This document shows, piece after piece, positions 17,246 through 26,649 of a DNA stretch of 64,000 nucleotides; the first letter of the stretch is position 1; each line of letters opens with the position of its first letter. Source of the DNA: JAJDTT01 sp965116695 (GTDB taxonomy: Bacteria; Acidobacteriota; UBA6911; RPQK01; JAJDTT01). The notes under the pieces were generated by a model. That model searched no databases. It worked only from the letters and a program-made list of their open reading frames with translations, and was not told the DNA's origin. The translations under genes and the position numbers were made by a program. The stretch lies in the NCBI GenBank assembly GCA_965116695.1, contig OZ220706.1:1178001-1242000 (forward strand). Reading direction: 5' to 3'.

Positions 17246-17273
17246 TTTACTTTTTAAACGATTGCCATAGAAT
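17246..17273 (+). promoter_or_regulatory. Candidate promoter of VWFA gene, near-leaderless
   Basis: TTTACT (17246-17251) and TAGAAT (17268-17273) are spaced by 16 bp. The ATG at 17285 is only 11 bases past the -10 box, so a transcript would have a leader of about five bases or less. No Shine-Dalgarno sequence precedes the ATG. Prediction by eye only. Confidence 0.4.
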
Positions 17274-17284
17274 GGTTTCCGTAC

Positions 17285-18178
17285 ATGGGTAGATTCCTCC
17301 CAGCCGCACTCGTACTGTTGCTGGGGAGTCCCTGGGCTAACGCCAACGAGCGGGACCTGCCTCCCCGGTTTCGGGTGGATGTCGACATGGTGGCCCTTCG
17401 GGTCACCGTGACCGATCCCCTGAACCGTTATGTGATCGGCCTCGAACCCGAGCACTTCCGGGTTTTCGAACGCAAGGTCGAACAGTCCATCATCCACTTC
17501 TCCGTCGACAAGGCGCCCATCAGCGTCGGCATCATCCTGGACCGAAGCGGGTCCATGGGCGACAACATGATGAGTGCGCGCAACTCCGTAGTCCGCTTCC
17601 TGAAACAGGGCAACCGCCAGGACGAGTATTTCCTGATCACCTTCAATGACCGGACCTCCGTGGTCCAGGACTTCACCGCGCAGAGCGAGAATGTCCAGAA
17701 TCAGGTCACCATCTCGAACCCCAAAGGCCGGACCGCCCTCTACGACGCCATCTATCTGGGCTTGGAAAAGGTCCGCGATGCGCGCCACGACAAGAAGGCT
17801 CTGATCGTGATCACGGACGGGGAAGACAACAGCAGCCGATACACCTTCAGCGAGTTGAAACAATACGTCAAGGAATCGGATGTCCAACTCTACGTGATCG
17901 GGGAACGGGGCCGGCTGCCCTATGGCCGGGACATCATCGCCGAGATCATCAGCCTGACCGGCGGCCGGGCGTTCTTTCCCAACAACTTCAAGCAGTTGGA
18001 CTACTTCGTGGACCTGATCCACACCGAGCTTCGCAATCAGTACCTGTTGGGCTACGTCCCCACGGACCGGACCTTCAACGGTAAATGGCGGAAGATCAAG
18101 GTCAAGCTGGATCCCCCCGAAGGACTGCCCAGGTTGATCGTCCGCGCCAAGAAGGGTTATTTCGCTCCCAACAAGTAG
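17285..18178 (+). CDS. Secreted VWFA-related domain protein (acidobacterial type)
   Basis: 297 residues with a signal peptide (1-20). A beta-sandwich at about 30-75 (LRVTVTDPLNRYVIGLEPEHF) leads into a VWA domain whose MIDAS is intact: DRSGS at 86-90, then a Thr in the GRTALYDAIYLGL stretch and TDGEDN. The last 60 residues carry the family's ELRNQYLLGYVP and a final KKGYFAP strand. This is the TIGR03436-type 'VWFA-related' protein. These are presumed extracytoplasmic metal-dependent binding proteins; no partner is known. The next gene encodes a related protein 26 bp downstream, so they form a tandem pair. Confidence 0.88.
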   Translation: MGRFLPAALVLLLGSPWANANERDLPPRFRVDVDMVALRVTVTDPLNRYVIGLEPEHFRVFERKVEQSIIHFSVDKAPISVGIILDRSGSMGDNMMSARNSVVRFLKQGNRQDEYFLITFNDRTSVVQDFTAQSENVQNQVTISNPKGRTALYDAIYLGLEKVRDARHDKKALIVITDGEDNSSRYTFSELKQYVKESDVQLYVIGERGRLPYGRDIIAEIISLTGGRAFFPNNFKQLDYFVDLIHTELRNQYLLGYVPTDRTFNGKWRKIKVKLDPPEGLPRLIVRAKKGYFAPNK

Positions 18179-18204
18179 CCGCTCGCGGGGTCCGGGTCGA
18201 CGCC

Positions 18205-19182
18205 ATGTTCCTTTCCACTTCGATCGGGGCCGCTCTGGCCGGTCTCCTCTTTCTGAACCCGGCTCTGGCGGCACAATCATCGGGCGGCTCGGACGCCGGA
18301 CGGGACCGCCCCTTCTTCCGTACCGAAGTCGATCAGGTGGTCCTCTACGCCGCCGTTTATGACGAAGACGGCGAACTGGTTTCGGGACTGACCTCGGAGG
18401 ACTTCATCGTTCTGGAGGATGGAGCCGAGGTGGAGATCACCTACTTCGGCCAGGACGACGTTCCTTCCACCAGTGGAATCGTCATGGACAAGAGCGGCAG
18501 CATGAGGGCCAAGCAGGACCTGGCCCACCGGGCGACGAAGCTGTTTCTTACCCTGAGCCATCCCGACAATGAACATTTCCTGATCATGTTCGACGACGAC
18601 GTGAACCTGGAAGAAGACTTCACCCGGGACCCGGAAGATATCCGGGACATGCTGGACAACACCGTCGTCGGCGGGGGAACCGCCCTCTACGACGCCATCT
18701 ATCTCGGTCTCGAGAAGGCACAGAACGGGTCCGAAGCCAAGAAGGTGGTCACCGTGTTCACCGACGGTGAGGACAAGGACAGCTACTACCGGCATGAAGA
18801 GCTCTTGGAGAAGATCGCCCGGTCCAACGAAGTCCAGCTCTACGTGGTGGCCCTGCTGGACCAGTCGTTGAGCCGGGACCGGGGCTTCTTCGGCGTGTTC
18901 AAATCCCAGTACGACAAGCTGAGGGCCACGGTCGATGCCATTTCGGGACAGAGCGGAGCCAAGGTCTACTTTCCCGAAGAGCTTTACGAGCTCAATGACG
19001 TCTTTCGACGAATCGCCAGCGAGCTCAGGAACCAATACCGGATCGCCTACATTACCCCCAATTCGTTGACCAACGGCGGTTGGCGGACCATCGAGGTGCG
19101 ACTCAGGAACCCCGGGGAAAAAAAGTTGACGATTCAGGCCAAAAAGGGTTACTTCGGCGGTCCGGAGAAGACCGGGGAATGA
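18205..19182 (+). CDS. Secreted VWFA-related domain protein (second of tandem pair)
   Basis: 325 residues. The signal peptide at 1-23 ends ALAA. The N-terminal sandwich (VVLYAAVYDEDGELVSGL) precedes a VWA domain with intact MIDAS residues: DKSGS at 95-99, GGGTALYDAIYLGLE and FTDGEDKD. The tail has ELRNQYRIAYITP and KKGYFGG. ATG 18205 is preferred over an upstream in-frame ATG because it gives a clean signal peptide. It resembles the previous protein closely enough to suggest tandem duplication, but is diverged through most of its length. It is followed by ilvE after a gap that holds a separate promoter. Confidence 0.88.
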   Translation: MFLSTSIGAALAGLLFLNPALAAQSSGGSDAGRDRPFFRTEVDQVVLYAAVYDEDGELVSGLTSEDFIVLEDGAEVEITYFGQDDVPSTSGIVMDKSGSMRAKQDLAHRATKLFLTLSHPDNEHFLIMFDDDVNLEEDFTRDPEDIRDMLDNTVVGGGTALYDAIYLGLEKAQNGSEAKKVVTVFTDGEDKDSYYRHEELLEKIARSNEVQLYVVALLDQSLSRDRGFFGVFKSQYDKLRATVDAISGQSGAKVYFPEELYELNDVFRRIASELRNQYRIAYITPNSLTNGGWRTIEVRLRNPGEKKLTIQAKKGYFGGPEKTGE

Positions 19183-19262
19183 CCCATGCCGGGTGGACAA
19201 CAAAGCGAGTGTCACCTGTGGTTCGTTATTATTGGCGCATGCTGAAACCCCGGCTCCGGAGT

Positions 19263-19291
19263 TTGACTTGATCCGGAGCGGCACCTATTCT
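19263..19291 (+). promoter_or_regulatory. Candidate sigma70-type promoter for leaderless ilvE
   Basis: TTGACT (19263-19268) and TATTCT (19286-19291) are separated by exactly 17 bp. The ilvE ATG at 19300 begins only eight bases after the -10 box, about where transcription should start, and no Shine-Dalgarno sequence is present. A leaderless mRNA is the simplest reading. Confidence 0.55.
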
Positions 19292-19299
19292 GGATTGTT

Positions 19300-20244
19300 A
19301 TGACCGAGCCCAAGAGCAGTTTCGTCTGGTACAACGGAAAGCTGGTTCCGTGGGAAAAGGCGACTGTTCACGTCATGTCCCACGCCCTTCACTACGGCAC
19401 CTCGTGGTTCGAGGGGATCCGTTGCTACGAGACTCGCCGCGGCCCCGAGATCTTCCAATTCGGGGAGCACGTTCGGCGCCTCTTCAACTCCTGCAAGATC
19501 TACCGGACCGACATTCCGTTTTCTTCGGCCGAAATCGAGGAGGCGATACTGGAGACGATCCGGGCCAACTCTTTGCGGCAATGCTACATCCGGCCGCTGA
19601 TCTTCCGCGGTTACGGAGAATTGGGCGTCAATCCCCTCAAGAATCCCATCGACGTGGTCATCCTGGTCTGGGAATGGGGGCGTTATCTGGGAGAGGAAGG
19701 CCTGGAACAGGGGGTCGACGTCTGTGTCTCCAGTTGGGCCAGGGCCGCTCCCAACACCTTTCCGACCTTGGCCAAGGTGGGCGGCAATTACATCAACAGC
19801 ACCTTGATCAACATGGAGGCGACCCTCAAGGGCTACACCGAGGGCATCGCGCTCGACACGAACGGCCTGGTGAGCGAGGGAGCGGGAGAGAACATCTTCG
19901 TGATTCAGGACGGGAAGATATCGACGCCCCCGCTGGCCAGCGCCATCCTTCCGGGAATCACCCGGGGCGCCGTCATCACGTTGGCCCGGGAACGTGGTTA
20001 CGCGGTCATTGAAGAACAGATCTCCCGCGAGCGCCTCTATATCGCCGACGAAGTCTTCCTGACCGGTACGGCGGCCGAAGTCACTCCCGTCCGCTCCGTG
20101 GACGGCATCGCCGTGGGTCCGGGGAGACGCGGTCCCGTCACCAGCCGGATCCAGGAAGACTTCTTCGACTACGTCGGCGGAAAGGTGGAGGATCGGCACG
20201 GCTGGATGACCAGCGTTTATCGGGAGGCTCGCGTCGGAGCTTAA
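19300..20244 (+). CDS. ilvE: Branched-chain amino acid aminotransferase
   Basis: 314 residues, fold-type IV PLP enzyme. It transfers the amino group between glutamate and branched-chain 2-oxo acids, the last step of Val, Leu and Ile synthesis. The PLP lysine is Lys159 in NTFPTLAKVGGNY. Other family motifs are HYGTSWFEGIRCY and LVSEGAGENIFV, and FLTGTAAEVTPV near the end. It stands alone between a VWFA gene and alaS, with its own candidate promoter directly before the ATG. Confidence 0.95.
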   Translation: MTEPKSSFVWYNGKLVPWEKATVHVMSHALHYGTSWFEGIRCYETRRGPEIFQFGEHVRRLFNSCKIYRTDIPFSSAEIEEAILETIRANSLRQCYIRPLIFRGYGELGVNPLKNPIDVVILVWEWGRYLGEEGLEQGVDVCVSSWARAAPNTFPTLAKVGGNYINSTLINMEATLKGYTEGIALDTNGLVSEGAGENIFVIQDGKISTPPLASAILPGITRGAVITLARERGYAVIEEQISRERLYIADEVFLTGTAAEVTPVRSVDGIAVGPGRRGPVTSRIQEDFFDYVGGKVEDRHGWMTSVYREARVGA

Positions 20245-20354
20245 TCCACCCGGGAGTGCGGCGTTTCCGCCCCGGACTCGGCGGAGGCCGGGTGATTCCC
20301 GCATCGCCTCCTCAGGTCCCGCCGGTCCGCCGCCCTCAGCCTGAGAACGCAACC

Positions 20355-22997
20355 ATGAAGACATCCTCGGAGATTCGCACCACCTTTCTGGAATTCTTCC
20401 GGGAGCAAGGCCATCGCGTGGTCAAGAGCAGTTCCCTGATTCCAGGAGACGACCCGACGTTGCTCTTCACCAACGCCGGGATGAATCAGTTCAAGGAGGT
20501 CTTTCTGGGCCTGGAACAGAGGGACTACAACCGCGCCGTCACCTGCCAGAAGTGCATGCGGGTGAGCGGCAAGCACAACGATCTGGACACCGTGGGCCGA
20601 ACGCCCCTCCACCACACCTTCTTCGAGATGCTGGGGAACTTCTCGTTCGGAGACTACTTCAAGCGGGAGGCCGTCCGGTTCGCCTGGGACTTGTGCACCG
20701 AGGTGTACGGCCTCGAGGCCAGCCGGCTCCACGCCACGGTCTACGAGGACGACGACGAGGCCTACGGACTCTGGCGCAAAGACATCGGCGTTCCCCGGGA
20801 GCGGGTCTACCGCCTGGGAGAGGAGGACAACTTCTGGGCCATGGGAGACACGGGCCCGTGCGGCCCCTGCGCCGAGCTGCACTTCGACCTGGGCGTCAGT
20901 CCGGTGTGTCACCGGGACTGCGAGCTGGGATGCGAATGCGGCCGCTACGTGGAGATCTGGAACCTGGTCTTCATGCAACTCAACCGGGATTCCCAGGGCC
21001 GCACCTCTTCCCTGCCCTCGCCCTCCATCGATACGGGCATGGGCCTGGAACGGATCACGGCGATTCTTCAGGGCGTGACCAGCAACTACGACACCGATCT
21101 GTTTCAGCCTCTCATCCGGGAGGCCGCGCGCCTCACCGCCAGCTCCTACGGAAACGACGACCGGACGGACGTGAGCCTGCGCATCCTGGCCGACCACAGC
21201 CGCGCGTGCGCTTTCCTCATCGGGGACGGAGTCATTCCGGACAACGAGGGCCGCGGCTACGTGCTCAGAAAAATCCTGCGGCGCGCCACTCGCCACGGTC
21301 AGTTGCTGGGCAAGGAAGAGCCTTTCCTGTTCACTCTGGCCACTCTGGCGGCCGACCTGATGAGCGAGCCCTATCCCGATCTGGAGCCCCAACGGGAGTA
21401 CCTGGCGCGGGTGGTGCGCTACGAGGAGGAGAAGTTCCGGGCCACGCTCAACCACGGAATGGGCCTGTTCGAGGAGATCGTGGACCGGGTTCGGGGATCG
21501 GATGGCGGAACCCTTCCGGGCCAGGACCTGTTCCGGCTCTACGACACCTACGGGTTTCCCCTGGACCTGGCGCGGGACCTGGCCCGGGAGCGCTCGCTGG
21601 AGGTCGACGAGCCGGGTTTCTTCGCCGAGATGGAGAAGCAGCGGCAGCGGGCCCGCGCCAGTTGGAAAGGGGCGGACAAGACCCTGCAGCCGGTCCACCA
21701 GGAGTTGGCCGGAAAGGGGTACGAAACGGAATTTACGGGTTACGAGCAACTGGAGGCCGTCCCGGGCTCGGTCCTGGCACTGGTGGGGAACCAGCAACTG
21801 GTGCCGCGGTTGGGACCGGGAGAAGCGGGCGAAGTGGTGCTGGACCGCAGTCCGTTCTATGCCGAAGCGGGAGGCCAGGTCGGAGATCGGGGGACCCTGG
21901 AGACCGACTCCGCCCGGTTCCGGATCCTCGACACCTACACCCCAGCTCAGGGCCTGCGCCTCTCCCGCGTCCGTGTCCAACAGGGCGAGCTCAAGCCGGG
22001 AGACGCCGTTCGCTCCAGCGTGGACCTCCCCCGGCGGCAGGCCACGGCCCGGAACCACACTTCGACACACCTCATGCACGCCGCCTTGCGCCGGATCCTG
22101 GGAGTCCACGTCAAGCAGGCCGGTTCCCTGGTCGCCCCCGACCGGCTCCGGTTCGACTTCACCCATTTCCGGCCGGTGACTTCGGAGGAGCTTTCCCAAG
22201 TGGAGGACCTGGTGAACCGGGAAATCCGCCGCGACAGCGGTGTCGACACCCGTGTCCGAAACCTGGATCAGGCTCTCGAGGAAGGCGCCACGGCCCTTTT
22301 CGGAGAGAAATACGATTCGCAGGTGCGGGTGGTCTCCATTCCCGATTTCAGCATGGAGCTCTGCGGCGGCACCCACGTGGGAAGGACCGGAGAGATCGGC
22401 CTCTTCAAGATCACCAGCGAAGGCAGCGTCTCCGCCGGCGTGCGGAGAATCGAAGCTCTGACGGGAGAGGCGGCCATGTCCCGTTACTCCCGGATGGACG
22501 CCATCGTTTCCAGCCTTTCCCGGCGGTTGAAGACTCCCATGCCGGACCTGGAAGAGGCGATCCGGAAGTCCCTGGAGGACCTGAAGCAGGCCCAGAAGCA
22601 GGTCGACGCCCTGCAGTTGAAATTGGCCGGTCAGAAGAGCCTGAACACCCTGGACCGGTCGCGGCGGGTCCGGGGAATTCCCGTGGTGGCGGAAGAGGTG
22701 GCCGATCTGGACCGGAGCTCGTTGCGCCGATTGGCCGATCAACTCAAGAACCGGCTCCAGTCGGGAGTCGTCGTCCTGGGAACGCCCATTGACGGGAAGG
22801 TCAGCCTGATCGCCATGGTCAGCGACGATCTGACCGATCGGATCCAGGCCCACCTTCTGATCCGCAAGCTGGCCCGCCTGGTGGGGGGAGGCGGCGGCGG
22901 ACGGCCCGACATGGCCGAAGCCGGTGGCAGGGACGTCTCCCGGCTGGGAGAGGCCCTGGAACAGACCTACCGGCTGGTGGAAGAGTCGCTGAACTGA
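20355..22997 (+). CDS. alaS: Alanyl-tRNA synthetase
   Basis: 880 residues, full length. Class II aminoacylation domain with motif 1 around FLEFFREQGHRVVKSS and TFFEMLGNFSFGDYFK. The editing domain has the zinc set HTSTHL and CGGTHVG (Cys near 670), which clears mischarged Ser- and Gly-tRNA(Ala). The C-terminal C-Ala domain ends in GGGGGGRPDMAEAGG. ATG 20355 is chosen because homology (SSEIRTTFLEFF) starts there; an in-frame ATG at 20256 adds 33 residues with no similarity. Long open frames on the opposite strand are codon-bias shadows. Confidence 0.97.
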   Translation: MKTSSEIRTTFLEFFREQGHRVVKSSSLIPGDDPTLLFTNAGMNQFKEVFLGLEQRDYNRAVTCQKCMRVSGKHNDLDTVGRTPLHHTFFEMLGNFSFGDYFKREAVRFAWDLCTEVYGLEASRLHATVYEDDDEAYGLWRKDIGVPRERVYRLGEEDNFWAMGDTGPCGPCAELHFDLGVSPVCHRDCELGCECGRYVEIWNLVFMQLNRDSQGRTSSLPSPSIDTGMGLERITAILQGVTSNYDTDLFQPLIREAARLTASSYGNDDRTDVSLRILADHSRACAFLIGDGVIPDNEGRGYVLRKILRRATRHGQLLGKEEPFLFTLATLAADLMSEPYPDLEPQREYLARVVRYEEEKFRATLNHGMGLFEEIVDRVRGSDGGTLPGQDLFRLYDTYGFPLDLARDLARERSLEVDEPGFFAEMEKQRQRARASWKGADKTLQPVHQELAGKGYETEFTGYEQLEAVPGSVLALVGNQQLVPRLGPGEAGEVVLDRSPFYAEAGGQVGDRGTLETDSARFRILDTYTPAQGLRLSRVRVQQGELKPGDAVRSSVDLPRRQATARNHTSTHLMHAALRRILGVHVKQAGSLVAPDRLRFDFTHFRPVTSEELSQVEDLVNREIRRDSGVDTRVRNLDQALEEGATALFGEKYDSQVRVVSIPDFSMELCGGTHVGRTGEIGLFKITSEGSVSAGVRRIEALTGEAAMSRYSRMDAIVSSLSRRLKTPMPDLEEAIRKSLEDLKQAQKQVDALQLKLAGQKSLNTLDRSRRVRGIPVVAEEVADLDRSSLRRLADQLKNRLQSGVVVLGTPIDGKVSLIAMVSDDLTDRIQAHLLIRKLARLVGGGGGGRPDMAEAGGRDVSRLGEALEQTYRLVEESLN

Positions 22998-23035
22998 AAT
23001 TCGGGTTACACTGGAAGTCGGGGCGAGACACTCGA

Positions 23036-23743
23036 ATGGCAGCGACCGGCACAACGCATCGAATGATCCCGATTTCGACTCGGCCATCCCGGCGGCCGGA
23101 GCATCCTATCCGGCAAATGATCGTTTTTTTGCTGGTGCTGCTCACGGCGTCGCCTTCCCTGGCGGCGAACCGCATCCACAGCTATTGGAGAGATGACGGC
23201 GTCCGCGTGCTCACCAACCTGGTCCCGCCCCGGCCGGAACGCCCCAACCTGCCGTCTCGACCCGGCCACGGACCTGGCCTCTATCAATCCACGGTACAGG
23301 AGATCTCCCTGCGCTACGGCGTGGACATGGATTTGGTGAACGCCGTCATCCGCGTCGAAAGCAACTTCCGCCCGGAAGCCGTCTCTCCCAAGGGATGCCT
23401 CGGACTGATGCAACTGCACCCCGATACGGCTCGCCGTTTCGGCGTCCGCAACGTGTTCGATCCGGTCCAGAACATCGAAGGAGGAGTGCGATACCTGGAA
23501 TTCCTCCTCGACTATTTCCAAGGCGACCTGGAACTGGCTCTGGCGGGATACAACGCGGGAGAGAACGCGGTGATCCGATACGGGGGTGTCCCTCCGTACC
23601 CGGAAACCATCGACTACGTGAAAAAGGTCCGGCGGCTCTACGGGTTTGCCTCCCCGCAGGTCCCCGACGACCGGGTCCTTCGCGTGGTCCAACCGAGTGG
23701 ACGGGTTCTGCTGACCAACATCCCCCAGTCGAATCCCTATTAG
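23036..23743 (+). CDS. Lytic transglycosylase (SLT domain)
   Basis: 235 residues with an N-terminal hydrophobic segment (about 28-44, IVFLLVLLTASPSLAA). The SLT domain is at about 85-205; the catalytic Glu is Glu108 in VIRVESNFRP, followed by SPKGCLGLMQLHPDTA, GGVRYLEFLL and ALAGYNAGENAV. It cleaves the MurNAc-GlcNAc bond of peptidoglycan to give 1,6-anhydro ends. Short segments with V(R)VLTN and GRVLLTN flank the catalytic domain. The start is uncertain: 23036, 23063 and 23117 are all possible. An amidase gene follows on the same strand. Confidence 0.92.
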   Translation: MAATGTTHRMIPISTRPSRRPEHPIRQMIVFLLVLLTASPSLAANRIHSYWRDDGVRVLTNLVPPRPERPNLPSRPGHGPGLYQSTVQEISLRYGVDMDLVNAVIRVESNFRPEAVSPKGCLGLMQLHPDTARRFGVRNVFDPVQNIEGGVRYLEFLLDYFQGDLELALAGYNAGENAVIRYGGVPPYPETIDYVKKVRRLYGFASPQVPDDRVLRVVQPSGRVLLTNIPQSNPY

Positions 23744-23840
23744 GGCCCGGCGCCCCACTCCCGCTTTTTCGAAGTTGACAGTCGCAGCATGTACAATTGC
23801 GGGCGGTACCAGTCCACCCCGGGGCCAAAGGAGTGTGACT

Positions 23841-25493
23841 GTGCTGATCCGATTTCTACTGCTTCCGGTGCTCTTCCTGCTGGCGGTCGGCGGGTCCCCG
23901 ATTCTGGGTCAGGACCGCAACGCCGCGGAATCGGCCTACGCCGAGGCCTTCCGGTTCGGACTCGAGCTGCTGGCCAAGCCGGAATCCAAGCGGACGATTC
24001 CCGACTACCGGAAGGCCGTCTCTCTCTACCGCCGCGTCGTCGACCTGGATCCGGCTCCGGAAATCGCCGCCGATTCCCTCTTCGCCGTGGCCACCCTGTT
24101 CGACCGCATGGCCGATCGTACTCCGCGGGACGAATACCGCCGGGAAGCCATTCGCGCCTATCGCCGCCTGGCTCGGGAACACCCGCAGTCGCGCCATCGC
24201 CGCGCCGCCCTCGACCGGGCCGCCCGGTTGGAGACGACGGCCCTCCGGAAGGCCCCGGTTTCCGGCAGGACGCCTCTGGCCGTGGTCTCCGAGATTCGGT
24301 ACCGCGCCAGCGAGAACTACTCCCGGGTCGTCATCCAACTGGACCGGGAGGTGCAGTTCGAGAAACAGGTGCTCCAGTCACCCGACCGGATCTATTTCGA
24401 CCTTGCGGGAAGCCGCCCGGGGCCCGATCTGAATGGACGCAACATCAGCGTGGACGGCGTCTTCATCAAGCGGATCCGTGTCGCCCGGAACCGCCCGGAG
24501 GTGGTTCGCGTGGTTCTGGACTACGACAAGATCCGCCACCACACCGTGTTCGCCCTGTTCGAGCCGTTTCGCATCGTCATCGATACCCATGGCCACGGAT
24601 CCAGTCGAAAGGCCAAGACGACCCGCGAGTTCAGCACTGCCCGGCCGGTTCGGCCGGCCCCTTCGGCCATTCCGACTCGCAGAAAACCTCCGGAAACGCG
24701 GCAGGCCGCCAAACCCGGCCCGCAGGAAGACCTCACCCTCACCCGGGTATTGGGATTGAAGGTGGGACGAGTCGTCCTGGACCCCGGCCATGGCGGTCAC
24801 GACCCGGGAGCCATCGGGCCCGGAGGCCTGCGGGAGAAGGACCTGGTCCTGAGCATTGCCCATCGCCTGAAGCCGTTGTTGGAACAGCGCCTCGGCACGC
24901 AGGTGATCATGACCCGGGACGACGACCGCTTCATCCCTCTGGAAGAGCGTACCGCCATCGCCAACCAGCACCAGGCCGATCTCTTCATCTCCATTCACGG
25001 AAACTCCAGCCGCGGGAGAAGGGCCACCGGAGCGGAAACCTTCTACCTGAACTTCGCCCGGTCCGCCTCGGCGCAGGAAGTGGCTACGCGGGAGAACGCC
25101 GCATCCCAACGCACGGTCGGCGAGCTCGAAGACTTGGTGCGCCAGATCACCAAGGGAACCCACAACGCCGAGTCGCGCAAATTGGCGGGTGTGGTGCAGG
25201 CCAACCTGTTCTCGGGAGTCAAGAAGCACCGCCGGCCCTTCCTGAACCGCGGTGTCAAGACGGCTCCCTTCATCGTGCTCATGGGAGCGAGCATGCCCAG
25301 TATCCTCACCGAGGTCGGATTCATCAGCAATCCGGACGAGGAGAGGTTCCTGACCACTGCCGAGAACCATCAAAGGGTCGCCGAAGCCCTGTTCGAGGGT
25401 GTAAAACAGTACCTCCAGGACTTGGCAAACGCCGGCCCCAAGAAAGACGTGGCCGGAATTCAGGTGCGGGACCGGAAGGGGAGCGAGAAGTGA
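23841..25493 (+). CDS. N-acetylmuramoyl-L-alanine amidase with AMIN domain (AmiC-like)
   Basis: 550 residues. A signal peptide (1-23) is followed by a TPR-like helical region (about 28-125), an AMIN domain (about 145-260, SRVVIQLDREVQFEKQ) that targets peptidoglycan or the septum, and a linker. The zinc-dependent Amidase_3 domain is at about 311-535, with VVLDPGHGGHDPGA, the conserved Glu in LREKDLVL, ISIHGNSS, and a late ILTEVGFISNPDEE. It cuts the bond between MurNAc and the stem peptide. GTG 23841 is preferred because AGGAG (23829-23833) lies seven bases upstream. It follows the lytic transglycosylase gene, a sensible pairing for septal wall splitting. Confidence 0.93.
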   Translation: MLIRFLLLPVLFLLAVGGSPILGQDRNAAESAYAEAFRFGLELLAKPESKRTIPDYRKAVSLYRRVVDLDPAPEIAADSLFAVATLFDRMADRTPRDEYRREAIRAYRRLAREHPQSRHRRAALDRAARLETTALRKAPVSGRTPLAVVSEIRYRASENYSRVVIQLDREVQFEKQVLQSPDRIYFDLAGSRPGPDLNGRNISVDGVFIKRIRVARNRPEVVRVVLDYDKIRHHTVFALFEPFRIVIDTHGHGSSRKAKTTREFSTARPVRPAPSAIPTRRKPPETRQAAKPGPQEDLTLTRVLGLKVGRVVLDPGHGGHDPGAIGPGGLREKDLVLSIAHRLKPLLEQRLGTQVIMTRDDDRFIPLEERTAIANQHQADLFISIHGNSSRGRRATGAETFYLNFARSASAQEVATRENAASQRTVGELEDLVRQITKGTHNAESRKLAGVVQANLFSGVKKHRRPFLNRGVKTAPFIVLMGASMPSILTEVGFISNPDEERFLTTAENHQRVAEALFEGVKQYLQDLANAGPKKDVAGIQVRDRKGSEK

Positions 25494-25512
25494 AAGAAGA
25501 GGCGTTCGAGCG

Positions 25513-26649
25513 GTGAGAGCACCCTTGCTCTATGGGATTGTATTCTCCGCGCTCCTGGCGCCGCTCCATTCCCAGGATGCGCCCGTGGGAGTCGAGCGGT
25601 ATCTGGAGCGGTTGTCCGGGTACCGGTTCCAGTTGATCGAGAAGTCCGCCGATCCGGAACGGGTGGCCGGGGATTTTTTGCGGCCTGTCTTGGAGGAATA
25701 CGCCCTTCAGTCCTATTCCCGGTGGCGCCTCCAGGGGCCCGGCGGCTCCTCCCTGGTGATGGAGGTCCACGAGATGCTGCATCAGCAGGGCGCGTTCGGG
25801 ATGTACCGCCTCGACTCGCTGTTGCGGCCCGGCGCCAAAGACCGGCTCGAGTTGCCGGTAGAGAACCGCTACGGAGAAAGGGGTTGTATCTTCTGGCGGG
25901 GCCCCTTTCTGTTTCGGCTCACCGCCAGGCCGGGACCCCGGACGCGGGATCGGCTCAAGGGCGCCGTGGCGGCTCTCGTGGACGCCATCCCCATCGTCAA
26001 TCTCCACCCCGTGACGGTGCTGCACCTGCCGCGTCAGGACCTGGTCACGGAGTCCGTCGGCATCTTTCTGGGTCCGGCCGCCCTGGCCTACAACGATCGC
26101 TTCCCCGAACCGCTCATGGACAAGATCGGCTTCCGGGACCGGGTCGAAGTCGCCTTCGCGGACTACGGCCCGGAGGTCGGTTCCCTGTTTCTGCTGGCCT
26201 ACCCGACGCCGACCCTGGCGGCCGACTACTTCCTCGAGCTGCAGAACTCATTGCATTCGTTCTTTTCTCCCGACGGCATCTACATCAAACGGAGCGGCGT
26301 GCTGTTGGCCCTCTTCCTGGGAACGGAATCCCGGGCACAGGCCGTGTTGGGAGAGGTTCAATGGGCGCCGGCGGTGAAGTGGGTCCACGACCGGACCATC
26401 CAAGTGGAGCCAAAGGGCGAGGCCCGGAGTTTTCTGGACATGCTGTTGCGAACGGCGCTGGCCACGGTCTGCTTCATCGTGGGCAGCTTCGGTTTCGGTT
26501 GTCTCCTCGGCTACATCTGGCACCGGATTGACGAACGCTTCCCGGTGTGGTCGTCCAGGAACGACACCATACGACTGAACCTGTCGGGCGCCTCTCCCGC
26601 GCCGGACCGCGTCGAGACGCCGTACTGGGCCGGCTTCCGAAAGTCATGA
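25513..26649 (+). CDS. DUF6599-like secreted/membrane protein, unknown function
   Basis: 378 residues with a GTG start. A signal segment (1-20) ends at a likely cleavage SQDAP. The body is extracytoplasmic, with patterns such as EEYALQSYSRWR and GMYRLDSLLRPG that resemble DUF6599 proteins of Acidobacteria. One membrane span lies near residues 313-335 (LATVCFIVGSFGFGCLLGYI), leaving a short cytoplasmic tail. It starts 19 bp after the amidase and overlaps the glycerate kinase by 4 bp (26646-26649), so it belongs to that operon. No catalytic motif was seen. Confidence 0.6.
   Translation: MRAPLLYGIVFSALLAPLHSQDAPVGVERYLERLSGYRFQLIEKSADPERVAGDFLRPVLEEYALQSYSRWRLQGPGGSSLVMEVHEMLHQQGAFGMYRLDSLLRPGAKDRLELPVENRYGERGCIFWRGPFLFRLTARPGPRTRDRLKGAVAALVDAIPIVNLHPVTVLHLPRQDLVTESVGIFLGPAALAYNDRFPEPLMDKIGFRDRVEVAFADYGPEVGSLFLLAYPTPTLAADYFLELQNSLHSFFSPDGIYIKRSGVLLALFLGTESRAQAVLGEVQWAPAVKWVHDRTIQVEPKGEARSFLDMLLRTALATVCFIVGSFGFGCLLGYIWHRIDERFPVWSSRNDTIRLNLSGASPAPDRVETPYWAGFRKS

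Noticed and set aside
20241..23087. A 948-codon open frame on the minus strand, and similar long opposite-strand frames at 15500-18280 and 58848-60740
   Set aside because: They lie antisense to alaS, ftsK/VWFA and comEC, encode no recognisable motifs and follow from the high GC content at third codon positions.
23775..23797. Promoter-like TTGACA and TACAAT before the amidase gene
   Set aside because: Only 11 bp separate the boxes, too short for a sigma70-type promoter.
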